This document shows positions 50,237 through 58,468 of a DNA stretch of 64,000 nt, piece by piece (the first letter of the stretch is position 1; the number at the start of each line of letters is the position of its first letter). Location: the NCBI RefSeq assembly GCF_003751385.1, contig NZ_RJVA01000016.1:115340-179339 (forward strand), read 5' to 3'. Both the position numbers and the translations under genes were made by a program. The notes under the pieces are model-generated. The model was not told where the DNA came from. It did no database searches and saw only the letters and a program-made list of their open reading frames with translations. This DNA is from Desulfosoma caldarium (GTDB taxonomy: Bacteria; Desulfobacterota; Syntrophobacteria; Syntrophobacterales; DSM-9756).

Positions 50237-51355
50237 ATGAAGACCTTTCTACTCGTCTTTCTCACCGTCTACAGCACCATGCATGCGGTGTTTCTTTACC
50301 GCGTGCATGGCCTTTTTGAGGGCCGCCAAGGCTGGTGGGCGGCCTTTCTGGTTTTTTGCGCTTTCATGGTGCTTGCCCCCATCCTGTGCCGCGTCCTGGA
50401 GCGGACGGGGTGGGAAGTTCCTGCGCGCCTTGTGGCCTATGTGGGCTATCCCTGGATGGGCTTTCTGTTCCTGGCTTTTTGGCTCTCACTTCTTGTGGGC
50501 GCCGTCAATGGTCTTTTGTGGCTACTTCACCGCTTTTCGGGACTGGGAACGGCCGGGCTTTCAGGCAAACCAACGGCTCTGGGCGTGATTCTGGTCGCAG
50601 CCGTGGTCAGCTTGTACGCCGCGTGGGAAGCCCATGACGTGCGCATCGAACGCGTGCGGCTGCACACGGACAAGCTTCCACCCCATGTGCCTCGGCTGGT
50701 GGTGGCGCAGATTTCCGACGTGCACTTGGGCCTCAACGGTCGTCAGGCCCTCTCGGAACGGATTGTTCGAACGTTGCGTCACATTGCGCCGGATCTCGTG
50801 GTGTCCACAGGGGATTTGGTGGATGGCCGAACCCATGCCCTGGAACCACTGCTTCCCTTGTGGCAAGACCTTCAGCCGCCCCTGGGAAAAGTGGCCATCG
50901 TGGGAAACCATGAATACTACGTGGGCTTGCAAGATGCCATGGACTGGACACGGCGTGCCGGCTTTGTGCTGCTCAGGGACGAGGCCACCACTCTGGCGGG
51001 CCTCGTCAATGTGGTGGGCGTGGACGACTCTTGGAAAGACCGCCCCGAAACCGAATCCCGCCTCCTTCAATCCGCCGCCAACGGCCTTTTGACCCTCTAC
51101 CTCAAGCACAGGCCTCAAATCTGCCCAGAGACCCTCGGCCTCTTTGACCTACAATTGTCCGGGCACACGCATCGGGGCCAAATTTTTCCGTTCACTCTGT
51201 TCGTGGCCCTGATGTATCCTTTCTTCAACGGGACTTACGAACTGGAAAAGGGATCCGCGCTGCACACCAGTCGAGGCACGGGGACCTGGGGTCCTCCCAT
51301 GCGGTTACTGGCGCCACCGGAAATCACCGTGCTGGAGTTCGTTCGAAGGGAATGA
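50237..51355 (+). CDS. Membrane-anchored metallophosphoesterase (YkuE/YaeI-like)
   Basis: 372 residues. About four N-terminal membrane helices (VFLTVYSTMHAVFLYRV, FLVFCAFMVLAPILC, YPWMGFLFLAFWLSLLVGAV, ALGVILVAAVVSLYAAW) are followed by a calcineurin-like phosphoesterase with the five motifs: VAQISDVHLG, VVSTGDLVDG, AIVGNHEYY, LQLSGHTHRGQ and the Gly-Thr tail SRGTGTWGPPMR. Relatives hydrolyse UDP-linked lipid A precursors or phosphodiesters at the membrane. The substrate is unknown. It starts 4 bp after the OB-fold gene. Confidence 0.9.
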   Translation: MKTFLLVFLTVYSTMHAVFLYRVHGLFEGRQGWWAAFLVFCAFMVLAPILCRVLERTGWEVPARLVAYVGYPWMGFLFLAFWLSLLVGAVNGLLWLLHRFSGLGTAGLSGKPTALGVILVAAVVSLYAAWEAHDVRIERVRLHTDKLPPHVPRLVVAQISDVHLGLNGRQALSERIVRTLRHIAPDLVVSTGDLVDGRTHALEPLLPLWQDLQPPLGKVAIVGNHEYYVGLQDAMDWTRRAGFVLLRDEATTLAGLVNVVGVDDSWKDRPETESRLLQSAANGLLTLYLKHRPQICPETLGLFDLQLSGHTHRGQIFPFTLFVALMYPFFNGTYELEKGSALHTSRGTGTWGPPMRLLAPPEITVLEFVRRE

Positions 51356-51434
51356 TGGGGGCTGCAAGGCCCTGCTTGAATGAGAAAGCGGCCGCCCCCT
51401 CACTGCAAAGCCTGAAAAAAAGGAGGATGAGACC

Positions 51435-51779
51435 GTGGACAAGAACCGATACATGTATTTTGTGGGCGCCTTGCTTTATGTGAACCTGACGGCTCTGGTC
51501 ATCCTCGGCTTGCTGCTTAAATTTGTCATTCCCACCGGAGCTCGAGCCATAGGATCCCCTCCCAGTTTTCTAGGACTTTCTCGCCACGGTTGGGCCGACC
51601 TTCACGGCACACTGGGCATCCTTTTCATCGTGCTGACCGTGGCGCATCTTCTCCTGAACTGGAATTGGGTGGTCCAGTCTTCCAAACGTTACTTTCAGGA
51701 CAAATGGGTCAAAGCCTTGTTGGTGCTGAGTGCCGTGTGGGTACCGATAATTTTTGTGGGTTGGATTGTTTCCCGCTAA
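51435..51779 (+). CDS. DUF4405-type small membrane protein
   Basis: 114 residues with three membrane helices (FVGALLYVNLTALVILGLLL, HGTLGILFIVLTVAHLLLNW, ALLVLSAVWVPIIFVGWIVS). It has conserved-looking His residues (SRHGWADLHGTLG, AHLLLNWNW) of the sort that ligate haem in small cytochrome-b-like or DUF4405 proteins. The start is GTG 51435 with AGGAGG 8 nt upstream. An electron-transfer role is only a guess. Confidence 0.72.
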   Translation: MDKNRYMYFVGALLYVNLTALVILGLLLKFVIPTGARAIGSPPSFLGLSRHGWADLHGTLGILFIVLTVAHLLLNWNWVVQSSKRYFQDKWVKALLVLSAVWVPIIFVGWIVSR

Positions 51780-52284
51780 GTTATGAAGTCCGGCATGCCA
51801 CTCGCTGCGACACGGTGACGTTGTCATTCAGACAGCAGGCTCGAAACAACAAGGACAGGATGTGGCCTCGGTGATTGTGGCACGGGCCAACCAGGGCGCC
51901 GCATGATTGGCCGGACTCTTTTCTTTTTGACAATCAAGATCCCCCAGAAAAATATCGCCCATAAAACCCCGTGCAGGTCTGAAAAACCGGCAGCAAAAAA
52001 GACGACAACTTTTGTTCCATCGGTTTATCGTTTGACAGGACTGGACACTTTTGCGACAGCGCACGTGTGTCGGCTGCGTTCGCAGGCCGGAGAACCGCCC
52101 CCTCAAGAAGGCATGCCCGCTGATTCAAAAAAGCCTTCAGCGGCTTTCATCGTGAAGTGACAAGGTCGTAACGGTCTCGCCGCACAGACCTCGCTCTGTT
52201 TCGTCCCCCCAGGGAGCATCCCCGGAATACGTTCCTTGACCATTCAATGCAGGACGTATAGGGTATTGTGCAAAAGATTTTTTC
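51780..52284. other. Gap before the transposon island
   Basis: No supported gene in ~500 bp. An 85-codon plus-strand frame (51903-52160) lacks a recognised fold. The right end of this gap abuts the transposon island at the TCATA target-site copy (52285-52289). Confidence 0.4.
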
Positions 52285-52289
52285 TCATA

Positions 52290-53333
52290 CCTAATTTGAG
52301 CGATTTTGGAGCAAGATAGAGGCCACGATCGTTTCCCTGACCATCGAAGTGTCGATTTTGGCACTCCGATGGCCATCTTTGAGCTACTGACTGGGCAATT
52401 TTTTTTGTGAATGAGCCCTGATGTTTAGTATGTCGTCAAATTTACGCGATTTTGGGGACACCTCTCCACTTGTAAGTAATTTCTTCGGTGCTGGACTTCC
52501 CTTCCCCCCAGCAATATCTGGGCGGCGCCCCGCTTTTGTACCAAAGCCTGTCGAAATGGAGGGCCTCAAAGGTTGCCGTCGTCACTTTCAGCACCACAGG
52601 GCGGCCGTGATGCACGATCTTGGCGGCCATGTCCATCACCCTACGGCGCAGCGTGGTGGCATAGCTAACGGGCTCGACCACCGGCGCGCAGACGTCTTGC
52701 TTGAAGCTCGCGTCGAGAAGAAAGGCCACCAGCATCGTGTCGTAGAAGGCGGCATTGGGGGCAAAGCGCTTGAAAGGCAGAGGCCGAAATCCTTCAGCGC
52801 TCGATGCACCAGCTCCTCAGTGCCTCGGCCGTGGTAACCGGCGAGGATCCCTTGCCCTTGAAGCCAATGACCATGTCCAGCCTTGGTGAGCGCCGTATGG
52901 ATGGCCTGTCCCATACCCAGGTTGGTGACCACCACCGTGTCAGGCCGGGCAAAAGGCAGCACCATATGGGCATCTTGATACAGCGGACGGCAAAGCAGGG
53001 CTCGACGAAACGACTTCCACCGACCGCACCTTGTGCCAAGCTCCAGGTATTGCCAGACCTGGCTCCCTTGCTTGTAGCGGCCCCAGGCGGCCTGGTTCCT
53101 CTGGCTTTGGGCCAAAATTCCTTCTTATACAGCTTGCCGCCACAGATGTCGCCAATGAGCAAATTTTTAAAAGCCTCGAAAAGCTTTTGGTCAAAAAGTT
53201 CGCTGTCCATGCGAACAATGATAGCCACGTCGGCTCGATTGGGCGTGCGGATTCTGGCCACCACATGGCGTAGCATTCGCTCCACCGTATTGCCGTTGTT
53301 GTTATGGGCATCTCCGCGACGAAAGACCGCATC
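52290..53333 (-). mobile_element. IS1380-family copy 1, truncated, dead
   Basis: The outer end (CCTAATTTGAGCGATTTTGG) and the C-terminal two thirds of an IS1380-type transposase remain on the minus strand. Segments AVFRRGDAHNNNGNTVERML and ADVAIIVRMDSELFDQKLFE are in one frame, AAWGRYKQGSQVWQYLELGT in a second, MLVAFLLDASFKQDVCAPVV in a third. Near-identity with 55409-56453 stops at 53333, where IS1634-like sequence begins, so the transposase 5' part is lost. Relative to copy 2 it has lost one base near 53115 (TTTTGGCCC against TTTGTGGCCC). Confidence 0.88.
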
Positions 53334-54420
53334 TAGTGGTTGTCCTATGGCAGTAGAGGTGTTTGCAGGCAATACGGGAGATATCCTTCCACGCTCCAAT
53401 CCCAAAGGACAAAAATCAGAGGCCGGTTTGGACCGGAGCCGGTCGTTTTTTTGGGGGAGCGAGGACTTCTAACCAAGGCTCGTCTACGCAAGGACATTAA
53501 ACCTGTTGAGGGTCTTGATCGAATTACAGCGTTGCCCGCGAGTTAAATCCGAAAACTGGTTGACTGTGGCTCGCTTCAGCCCTCTCTCTTTAGTGAGCGC
53601 AATCTCGCGGAGATTACGGACCCTGCTTTCCCGAGCGAAAGGCTGATTGTATGCAGAAACCCGCTTTTGGCAGCTGAACGTTTCCGCAAACGCCAAGAGC
53701 TGCTCGTAGCGACGCAGAAGGAACTCGACAAGATTCTACCGGCCACCCAAAGAGAGAAACGCGCCCTTAAAGGCAAGGCCAGAATTGCTCTCAAGGTGGG
53801 AAAAGTCATGAACAAATTCAAAATGGCGAAACATTTTCATCTTAGCATCGGCGAAACCGGCTTTTCTTACCAACTCAAAAAAGACCATATTGCCAAGGAG
53901 GCGGCATTGGATGGCATCTATGTCATTCGGACCAGCTTGCCTCCAGAAAAACTTGATGCTGAGGGGGCGGTGAAGTCCTACAAAGGGCTTTCTGCGGTGG
54001 AGCGTGCGTTTCGATGCTCCAAGGCGGTCGATTTAAAGGTCCGTCCGATCCATCATCGCCTGGAGCACAGGGATCGGGCTCATGTCTTCCTGTGTATGCT
54101 GGCCTATGACCTGGAGTGGCATACGTGCCGGGCGTTGAGCCCGATTCTCTTTGATGACGATGACCCTGTTGCCGCAGAGGCGCAACGGGACTCCGTGGTC
54201 GAGCTAGCTCAAGGGTCTCCCTCTGCGCAACAAAAAGCCCTGTCGAAGCGCACAAAGGAGCATCTGCCGGCCCACAGTTTCAGAACTTTGCTCAAGGACC
54301 TGGCAACGATTTCTAAAAACCTGGTCAAGCCAAGGTTGAAAAACGCTCCAAGTTTCGAGAAAACAACATTGCCACCGTCCTGCAGCAGAAGGCTTTTAAA
54401 CTGATCGGGTTGAAAATCTG
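53334..54420 (+). pseudogene. IS1634-family transposase fragment
   Basis: Recognisable pieces in order are PMAVEVFAGNTGD (frame 1, near 53343), then STLQSQ, RFGPEPVVFLGERGLLTKAR and DIKPVEGLDRITALPAS (frame 3), an in-frame TAA near 53543, IRKLVDCGSLQPSLF, AEITDPAFPSERLIVCRNPL, and the long 3' part with YKGLSAVERAFRCSKAVDLK, VRPIHHRLEHRDRAHVFLCM and LAYDLEWH. The last motif set is diagnostic of IS1634/IS4-group transposases. The N-terminal half is missing. There is one frameshift, one nonsense codon and a shifted C-terminus. Confidence 0.85.
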
Positions 54421-54572
54421 ATGTGTCCAGTAAGGGCTCTGGGACTTTTAGAAAGTATCCGCAACAATAAGGACTTGCAATTTCCACATTCTGAAACTTC
54501 AGGCTAAAGTACGCAAAGGAGTTGACGAAGAACATGGCTATCGGCGTTCAGGACATCACCACAGGAGAGCAA

Positions 54573-54644
54573 GATGGAACCCAAGGACACCACATCCCCG
54601 GGCACTCCCAGCCCTTTCTCCTTTGACCGTCTACACGACGCCTA
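54573..54644 (+). CDS. Possible 23-codon ORF upstream of the thioesterase gene
   Basis: ATG 54573 has AGGAGAG 5 nt upstream and opens a 23-codon frame that starts MEPKDTTSPGTPSPFSFD. It ends ~30 bp before the thioesterase start. Length and composition give no function. It may be a leader peptide, a fragment or chance. Confidence 0.22.
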
Positions 54645-54675
54645 ACTCTTGATTCACGCTTGAGGAGGTTTGACC

Positions 54676-55119
54676 ATGGTCATGGATGACATTCGGCGAA
54701 TGATTGAAACGGCGATTCCTTTTGTGGAGCGATCCGGTTTGAAGGTTCTGGAACTGTCTCCCGGCTACGTGAAGCTGCGCATGCCCTTTGACGGCAACCA
54801 AAACCATGTGGGCACCATGTATGCGGGAGCGCTCTTTACCCTGGCGGAAATTCCCGGCGGAGCCTTGTGCTACGGCACCTTCGATCCTCAAAAATATTTT
54901 CCCTTGGCCAAGGAAATGACCATTCGGTATCGAAAACCTGTCCGAACCGACGCGTTCATTGAAGTGGGGCTTTCTCAGAATGAGATTCAGCGTATTCAGC
55001 GGGATCTGGACACCCACGGCAAGGCCGACTTTACGGTGCACGCGGATGTTCGGGATGCCGAGGGCGATGCCGTTGCCTCTATTTCCGGCCTTTATCAAAT
55101 CCGGGCTGTGACCTTGTAA
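54676..55119 (+). CDS. Hotdog-fold thioesterase (PaaI/DUF4442/YiiD_C-like)
   Basis: About 147 residues. Hotdog signature blocks are VKLRMPFDGNQNHVGTMYAG, ALFTLAEIPGGALCYGTFD, KEMTIRYRKPVRTDAFIEVG and KADFTVHADVRDAEGDAVAS. The family hydrolyses acyl-CoA or acyl-ACP thioesters or binds acyl chains. The start is ATG 54676 with GAGGAGG 7 nt upstream; a TTG at 54670 is less likely. It is intact and is the only undamaged coding sequence inside the transposon island, so it may be its cargo. Confidence 0.85.
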   Translation: MVMDDIRRMIETAIPFVERSGLKVLELSPGYVKLRMPFDGNQNHVGTMYAGALFTLAEIPGGALCYGTFDPQKYFPLAKEMTIRYRKPVRTDAFIEVGLSQNEIQRIQRDLDTHGKADFTVHADVRDAEGDAVASISGLYQIRAVTL

Positions 55120-55286
55120 ATTCCCAGTGGACCAGAAGCTGGCAGAAGAGGGGCACGAGGGGCCTTGAAGGGGCATAGTCATAAAAGGTTCGCTTGGAAA
55201 CGGGCAAAATGAAAAGGGATCAAAAAGCGTCCGGAAAAGCACTTGTGGACCTTGCGAGGGTCATTTTGCACTGGAACGGTTCGGGG

Positions 55287-55380
55287 TGTCAGGTCCCGCG
55301 AAGTCATGAACCGATTTCACAAAAAGTTGAGGTTGTTTTTGGACCCAATTTTTAAGTGCCTGAATTGGGGTTATATGGCC
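55287..55380 (+). repeat. 94-bp dispersed repeat, copy A
   Basis: Begins TGTCAGGTCCCGCGAAGTCA and ends GGGGTTATATGGCC. By hand alignment it matches 63907-64000 at 86 of 94 positions without gaps. It is probably the end of an insertion sequence whose body is not here. It lies 28 bp from the left end of IS1380 copy 2. Confidence 0.85.
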
Positions 55381-55408
55381 AAGATTTTTCTGGGGGATGT
55401 GGTGATTA

Positions 55409-57139
55409 CCTAATTTGAGCGATTTTGGAGCAAGATAGAGGCGACGATCGTTTCCCTGAACATCGAAGTGTCGATTTTGGCACTCCGATGGCTATCTTTG
55501 AGCTACTGACTGGGCAATTTTTTTTGTGAATGAGCCCTGATGTTTAGTATGTCGTCAGATTTACGCGATTTTGGAGACGCCTCTCCACTTGTAGGTGATT
55601 TCTTCGGTGGTGCACGTTCCTGACCCCTAGTAATATCTGGGGGGCGCCCCGCTTTTGTACCAAAGCCTCTCGAAATGGAGAGCCTCAAAGGTTGCCGTCG
55701 TCACTTTCAGCACCACACGGCGGCCGCGACGCACGATCTTGGCGGCCATGTCCACCACGCTACGGCGCAGCGTGGTGGCATAGCAAACGGGCTCGGCGAC
55801 CGGTGCGTAGACGTCTTGCTTGAAGCTCGCGTCGAGAAAAAAGGCCACCAGCATCGTGTCGAAGAAGGTGGCATTGGGGGCAAAGCGCTTGAAAGGCAGA
55901 GGCCGAAATCCTTCAGCGCTCGATGCACCAGCTCCTCACTGCCTCGGCCGTGGTCACCGGCGATGAACCCTTGCCCTTGAAGCCATTGAGCGTATCCAGC
56001 CTTGGTGAGCGCCGTATGGATGGCCTGTCCCATACCCAGGTTGGTGACCACCACCGTGTCGGGCCGGGCAAAAGGCAGCACCATATGGGCATCTTGATAC
56101 AGCAGACGCCAAAACAGGGCTCGATGAAACGACTTCCACCGACCGCACCTTGTGCCAAGCTCCAGGTATTGCCAGACCTGGCTCCCTTGCTTGTAGCGGC
56201 CCCAGGCGGCCTGGTTCCTCTGGCTTTGGGCCACAAATTCCTTCTTTTACTGCTTGCCGCCACAGATGTCGCCAATGAGCAAATTTTCAAAAGCCTCGAA
56301 AAGCTTTTGGTCAAAAAGTTCGCTGCCCATGCGAACGATGATAGCCACGTCAGCTCGATTGGGCTTGCGGATTCTGGCCACCATGTGGCGTACCATTCGC
56401 TCCACCCTCTTGCCGTTGTTGCTGTGGGCATCTCCGCGACGAAAGACCGCATCGATGATGTCATTTTGCCATGTCATCTGCAGCGGCTGAAATCCTTTGA
56501 CACGCTTGTAGGTGGGCTTGACGCCGTGGCCTCCCCGGGCCTCGTCGTTGTCCATGACCATGGTGTCCATGCCCAAAACAATCAGATCGGGCTCTTGCAG
56601 TTTAAGACGCCACAAAAACAACCGCTGCAAAAGGTGCCGGTACAAGTCAATGCGCGGCCACCAAAAAGAGCAGAAGAACCGTTTGACGGCGTGGGAGGAA
56701 AGCATGCGACCCGACTCACACTCGATGGCGGCGGCAAAGCCCGCGTCCTTGGCCAGGGCATCGAAGTCAACCAGGTGCCGGCTCGTGCCGTCCATAAAAA
56801 ACATAGCAGCTGCTTGAAAATCTCGGTGATCGGCTGCCCCTTGCGGCGACGACGCATGGAGCCAAAGAAAGTATCGATCTGCTAAAAAATATGGATGTTG
56901 CCAAGATAGCGAACAAACAAAATCAAACCGCCGCGGCCTGTAAGCGTATCGGGGGGGCACCTCAACGCCGTCAATTCTTGGTTTGCCTTTTGTCGCGGTT
57001 ATGGTACGTCCCATTGTGAAGTTCCCACCTTGTGGGTTACATTCGCGCGGTATGGGATCTTTCAAACAAGTTCATTATACTACGTAATTAGCCCATTAGG
57101 TGTAGGTGGGATTTTTTCGCTTAAATCGCTCAGTTTAGG
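55409..57139 (-). mobile_element. IS1380-family copy 2, near full length
   Basis: Left end CCTAATTTGAGCGATTTTGG (55409) and right end, read on the minus strand, CCTAAACTGAGCGATTTAAG (57139) agree at 16 of 20 positions, starting CCTAA. Length is about 1.73 kb, normal for the family. The transposase within is broken. Copy 1 (52290-53333) is a truncated near-duplicate of its left 1.05 kb. No target duplication flanks this copy alone; the flank at its right end matches the flank left of copy 1 instead. Confidence 0.85.
55627..57014 (-). pseudogene. IS1380-family transposase, broken
   Basis: The N-terminal half is open from ATG 57014 (MGRTITATKGKPRIDGVEV) through IVLGMDTMVMDNDEARGGHG (first catalytic Asp), VKPTYKRVKGFQPLQMTWQN and DVAIIVRMGSELFDQKLFEA. 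Here the usual MDS is MGS, so a probable catalytic Asp is lost. An in-frame TAA follows GGKQ at 56247. The same frame resumes with AAWGRYKQGSQVWQYLELGT. A frameshift then falls after VHRALKDFG (near 55905), with the rest (PLPFKRFAPNATFFDTMLVA to SGAPPRYY) in another frame. The frameshift is identical in copy 1, so it predates the duplication. Confidence 0.88.
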
Positions 57140-57167
57140 TCATAGGAAGCTTTTCATAACGGGGGGA

Positions 57168-58136
57168 ATGTTGGTTTTTCGCACGGCGGGCATTGAGGTG
57201 GCGCCCTGGATACCGCCGCTGGTGGCCTTTGTGATTTCCTTTTTCACGTCCATGGGTGGAGTGTCCGGAGCCTTTCTGTTGCTTCCCTTTCAGATGTCCG
57301 TTTTGGGCTATACGGATCCGTCGGTGAGTGCCACCAACCAATTGTTTAACATCGTTGCCATTCCCAGCGGCGTGTACCGGTACTGGAAAGAAGGCCGCAT
57401 GGTGTGGCCTCTCACCTGGGCCGTGGTTGCGGGCACCTTGCCCGGAGTGTTTATTGGAGCCATCGTCCGGGTATCCTATCTTCCCAATCCCAAGCATTTC
57501 AAATTGTTTGCCGCCGCCGTGCTCCTCTACATCGGGTTGCGCATGGTCCAGGATTTGCATAAGAACAAAGCGGGGGCCCACACAAAGGCCGATGCCGAAA
57601 AAAAATTTCGGGAGATGGTGCGCCGTCATCGAGCGCAAGGGGCTCAGGCCGGACAAGGAACGGCCGAGGCGCTTCCTAAGGTCAAGGTGACCCACTTCAA
57701 TATGCGGCGCTTGGGCTACACCTTTTACGAAGAGGTCTACGACACCCCCTTTTGGGGGATCTTTGCGCTGGCCTTCATTGTCGGCATTGTGGGCGGCATC
57801 TACGGCATTGGGGGTGGGGCCATTATTGCGCCATTTTTTGTCACGTTCTTCGGGTTGCCCGTTTACACCGTGGCCGGCGCCGCCCTCATGGGGACTTTTG
57901 TCACCTCCGTGGCGGGCGTGGCCTTTTATCAAGGCATAGCCCCCTTTCATCCGAATATGTCCGTCGCGCCGGACTGGCTTTTGGGTGTGCTGTTTGGGTT
58001 TGGAGGCATGGCCGGCATGTATCTGGGTGCGCGCTGCCAGAAGTATGTGCCGGCACGGGCCATCAAGTGGATGCTTGCGGGCATTATCCTTTTCACGGCC
58101 GTGAAGTATGTGGCGGCGTTTTTCGGCTATTCGTGA
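57168..58136 (+). CDS. TauE/SafE-family sulfite/sulfonate exporter-like permease
   Basis: About 322 residues with seven or eight membrane helices. Family blocks are PPLVAFVISFFTSMGGVSGA, VSATNQLFNIVAIPSG, GIVGGIYGIGGGAIIAPFFV and LPVYTVAGAALMGTFVTSVA. A ~70-residue charged cytoplasmic loop sits in the middle (NKAGAHTKADAEKKFREMVR). The family moves sulfite, sulfonates or related anions, fitting for a sulfur-metabolising host. The start is ATG 57168, preceded by GGGGGGA. The IS1380 right end lies only 29 bp upstream, so the insertion has replaced or supplied the promoter. Confidence 0.87.
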   Translation: MLVFRTAGIEVAPWIPPLVAFVISFFTSMGGVSGAFLLLPFQMSVLGYTDPSVSATNQLFNIVAIPSGVYRYWKEGRMVWPLTWAVVAGTLPGVFIGAIVRVSYLPNPKHFKLFAAAVLLYIGLRMVQDLHKNKAGAHTKADAEKKFREMVRRHRAQGAQAGQGTAEALPKVKVTHFNMRRLGYTFYEEVYDTPFWGIFALAFIVGIVGGIYGIGGGAIIAPFFVTFFGLPVYTVAGAALMGTFVTSVAGVAFYQGIAPFHPNMSVAPDWLLGVLFGFGGMAGMYLGARCQKYVPARAIKWMLAGIILFTAVKYVAAFFGYS

Positions 58137-58205
58137 AGGGCTTGGGGATTCCAAGGCCGCGTGCTCTGGAACGGCATGGGCCGGCCGATTCCCTGATGAG
58201 CATCC

Positions 58206-58235
58206 TTGACAGTAAGAAACGGGGTTTGCTAACGT
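58206..58235 (+). promoter_or_regulatory. Sigma70-type promoter candidate
   Basis: TTGACA (58206-58211), an 18-bp spacer and TAACGT (58230-58235) give a perfect -35 with a moderate -10. Transcription would start near 58242, about 230 bp before the GTPase gene and across the structured leader. Confidence 0.5.
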
Positions 58236-58239
58236 TTGC

Positions 58240-58442
58240 AGTACAATGGACATGCTAACACAGAGGCAATGAAGTCTGCCTGAACCGCCTCGCACTCCGC
58301 CCATGTGTGGGGATGATGACTTCTCCAGGGAGCTCGAAGCAAACGGGTGCGATGCCCGCTGCCTAGAGACTTTCGGGTGGGGCGCAAGTGGCGCTTCGCG
58401 TTGAACAAAAACCCCACCCGACTGCGGATGGGGTTTTCTTTT
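58240..58442 (+). ncRNA. Candidate structured RNA or 5' leader ending in a terminator
   Basis: This ~200-nt stretch between the TauE gene and the GTPase gene follows a promoter candidate. It has several local hairpins (CCCATGTGTGGG; CTTC..GAAG enclosing CTCC/GGAG; CGGG..CCCG). It ends in a strong intrinsic terminator, AAAACCCCA (58408-58416) / TGGGGTTTT (58429-58437) followed by CTTTT. The gene start lies 27 bp beyond it. It could be a free-standing small RNA or an attenuator/riboswitch for the GTPase-antiporter genes. I do not recognise a known riboswitch core, and the fold does not look like the long rod of 6S RNA. Confidence 0.4.
58408..58442 (+). terminator. Intrinsic terminator upstream of the GTPase gene
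   Basis: A perfect 9-bp stem AAAACCCCA/TGGGGTTTT with a 12-nt loop (which can add CCG/CGG) is followed by a T-rich tail. It would stop transcripts starting at 58242 before the GTPase gene unless read through or refolded. Confidence 0.8.
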
Positions 58443-58468
58443 AATGCCGGACCCGGGAGGGAGACCCA

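Larger units (their letters stand above)
52285..57144. mobile_element. Composite-transposon-like island bounded by IS1380-family copies
   Basis: The sequence TCATA stands immediately outside the left inverted repeat (52285-52289, then CCTAATTTGAGCGATTT) and again immediately outside the right one (57140-57144, after AAATCGCTCAGTTTAGG). Two IS1380-family copies in the same orientation lie just inside, and between them are an IS1634-family fragment, a thioesterase gene and a 94-bp dispersed repeat. IS1380-family elements make short target duplications, so the whole 4.85 kb looks as if it transposed as one unit. Neither arm encodes an intact transposase now. Confidence 0.7.

Noticed and set aside
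58240..58442. 6S RNA
   Set aside because: Several local hairpins and a separate terminator are visible instead of the long rod with a central bubble, so I do not name it.
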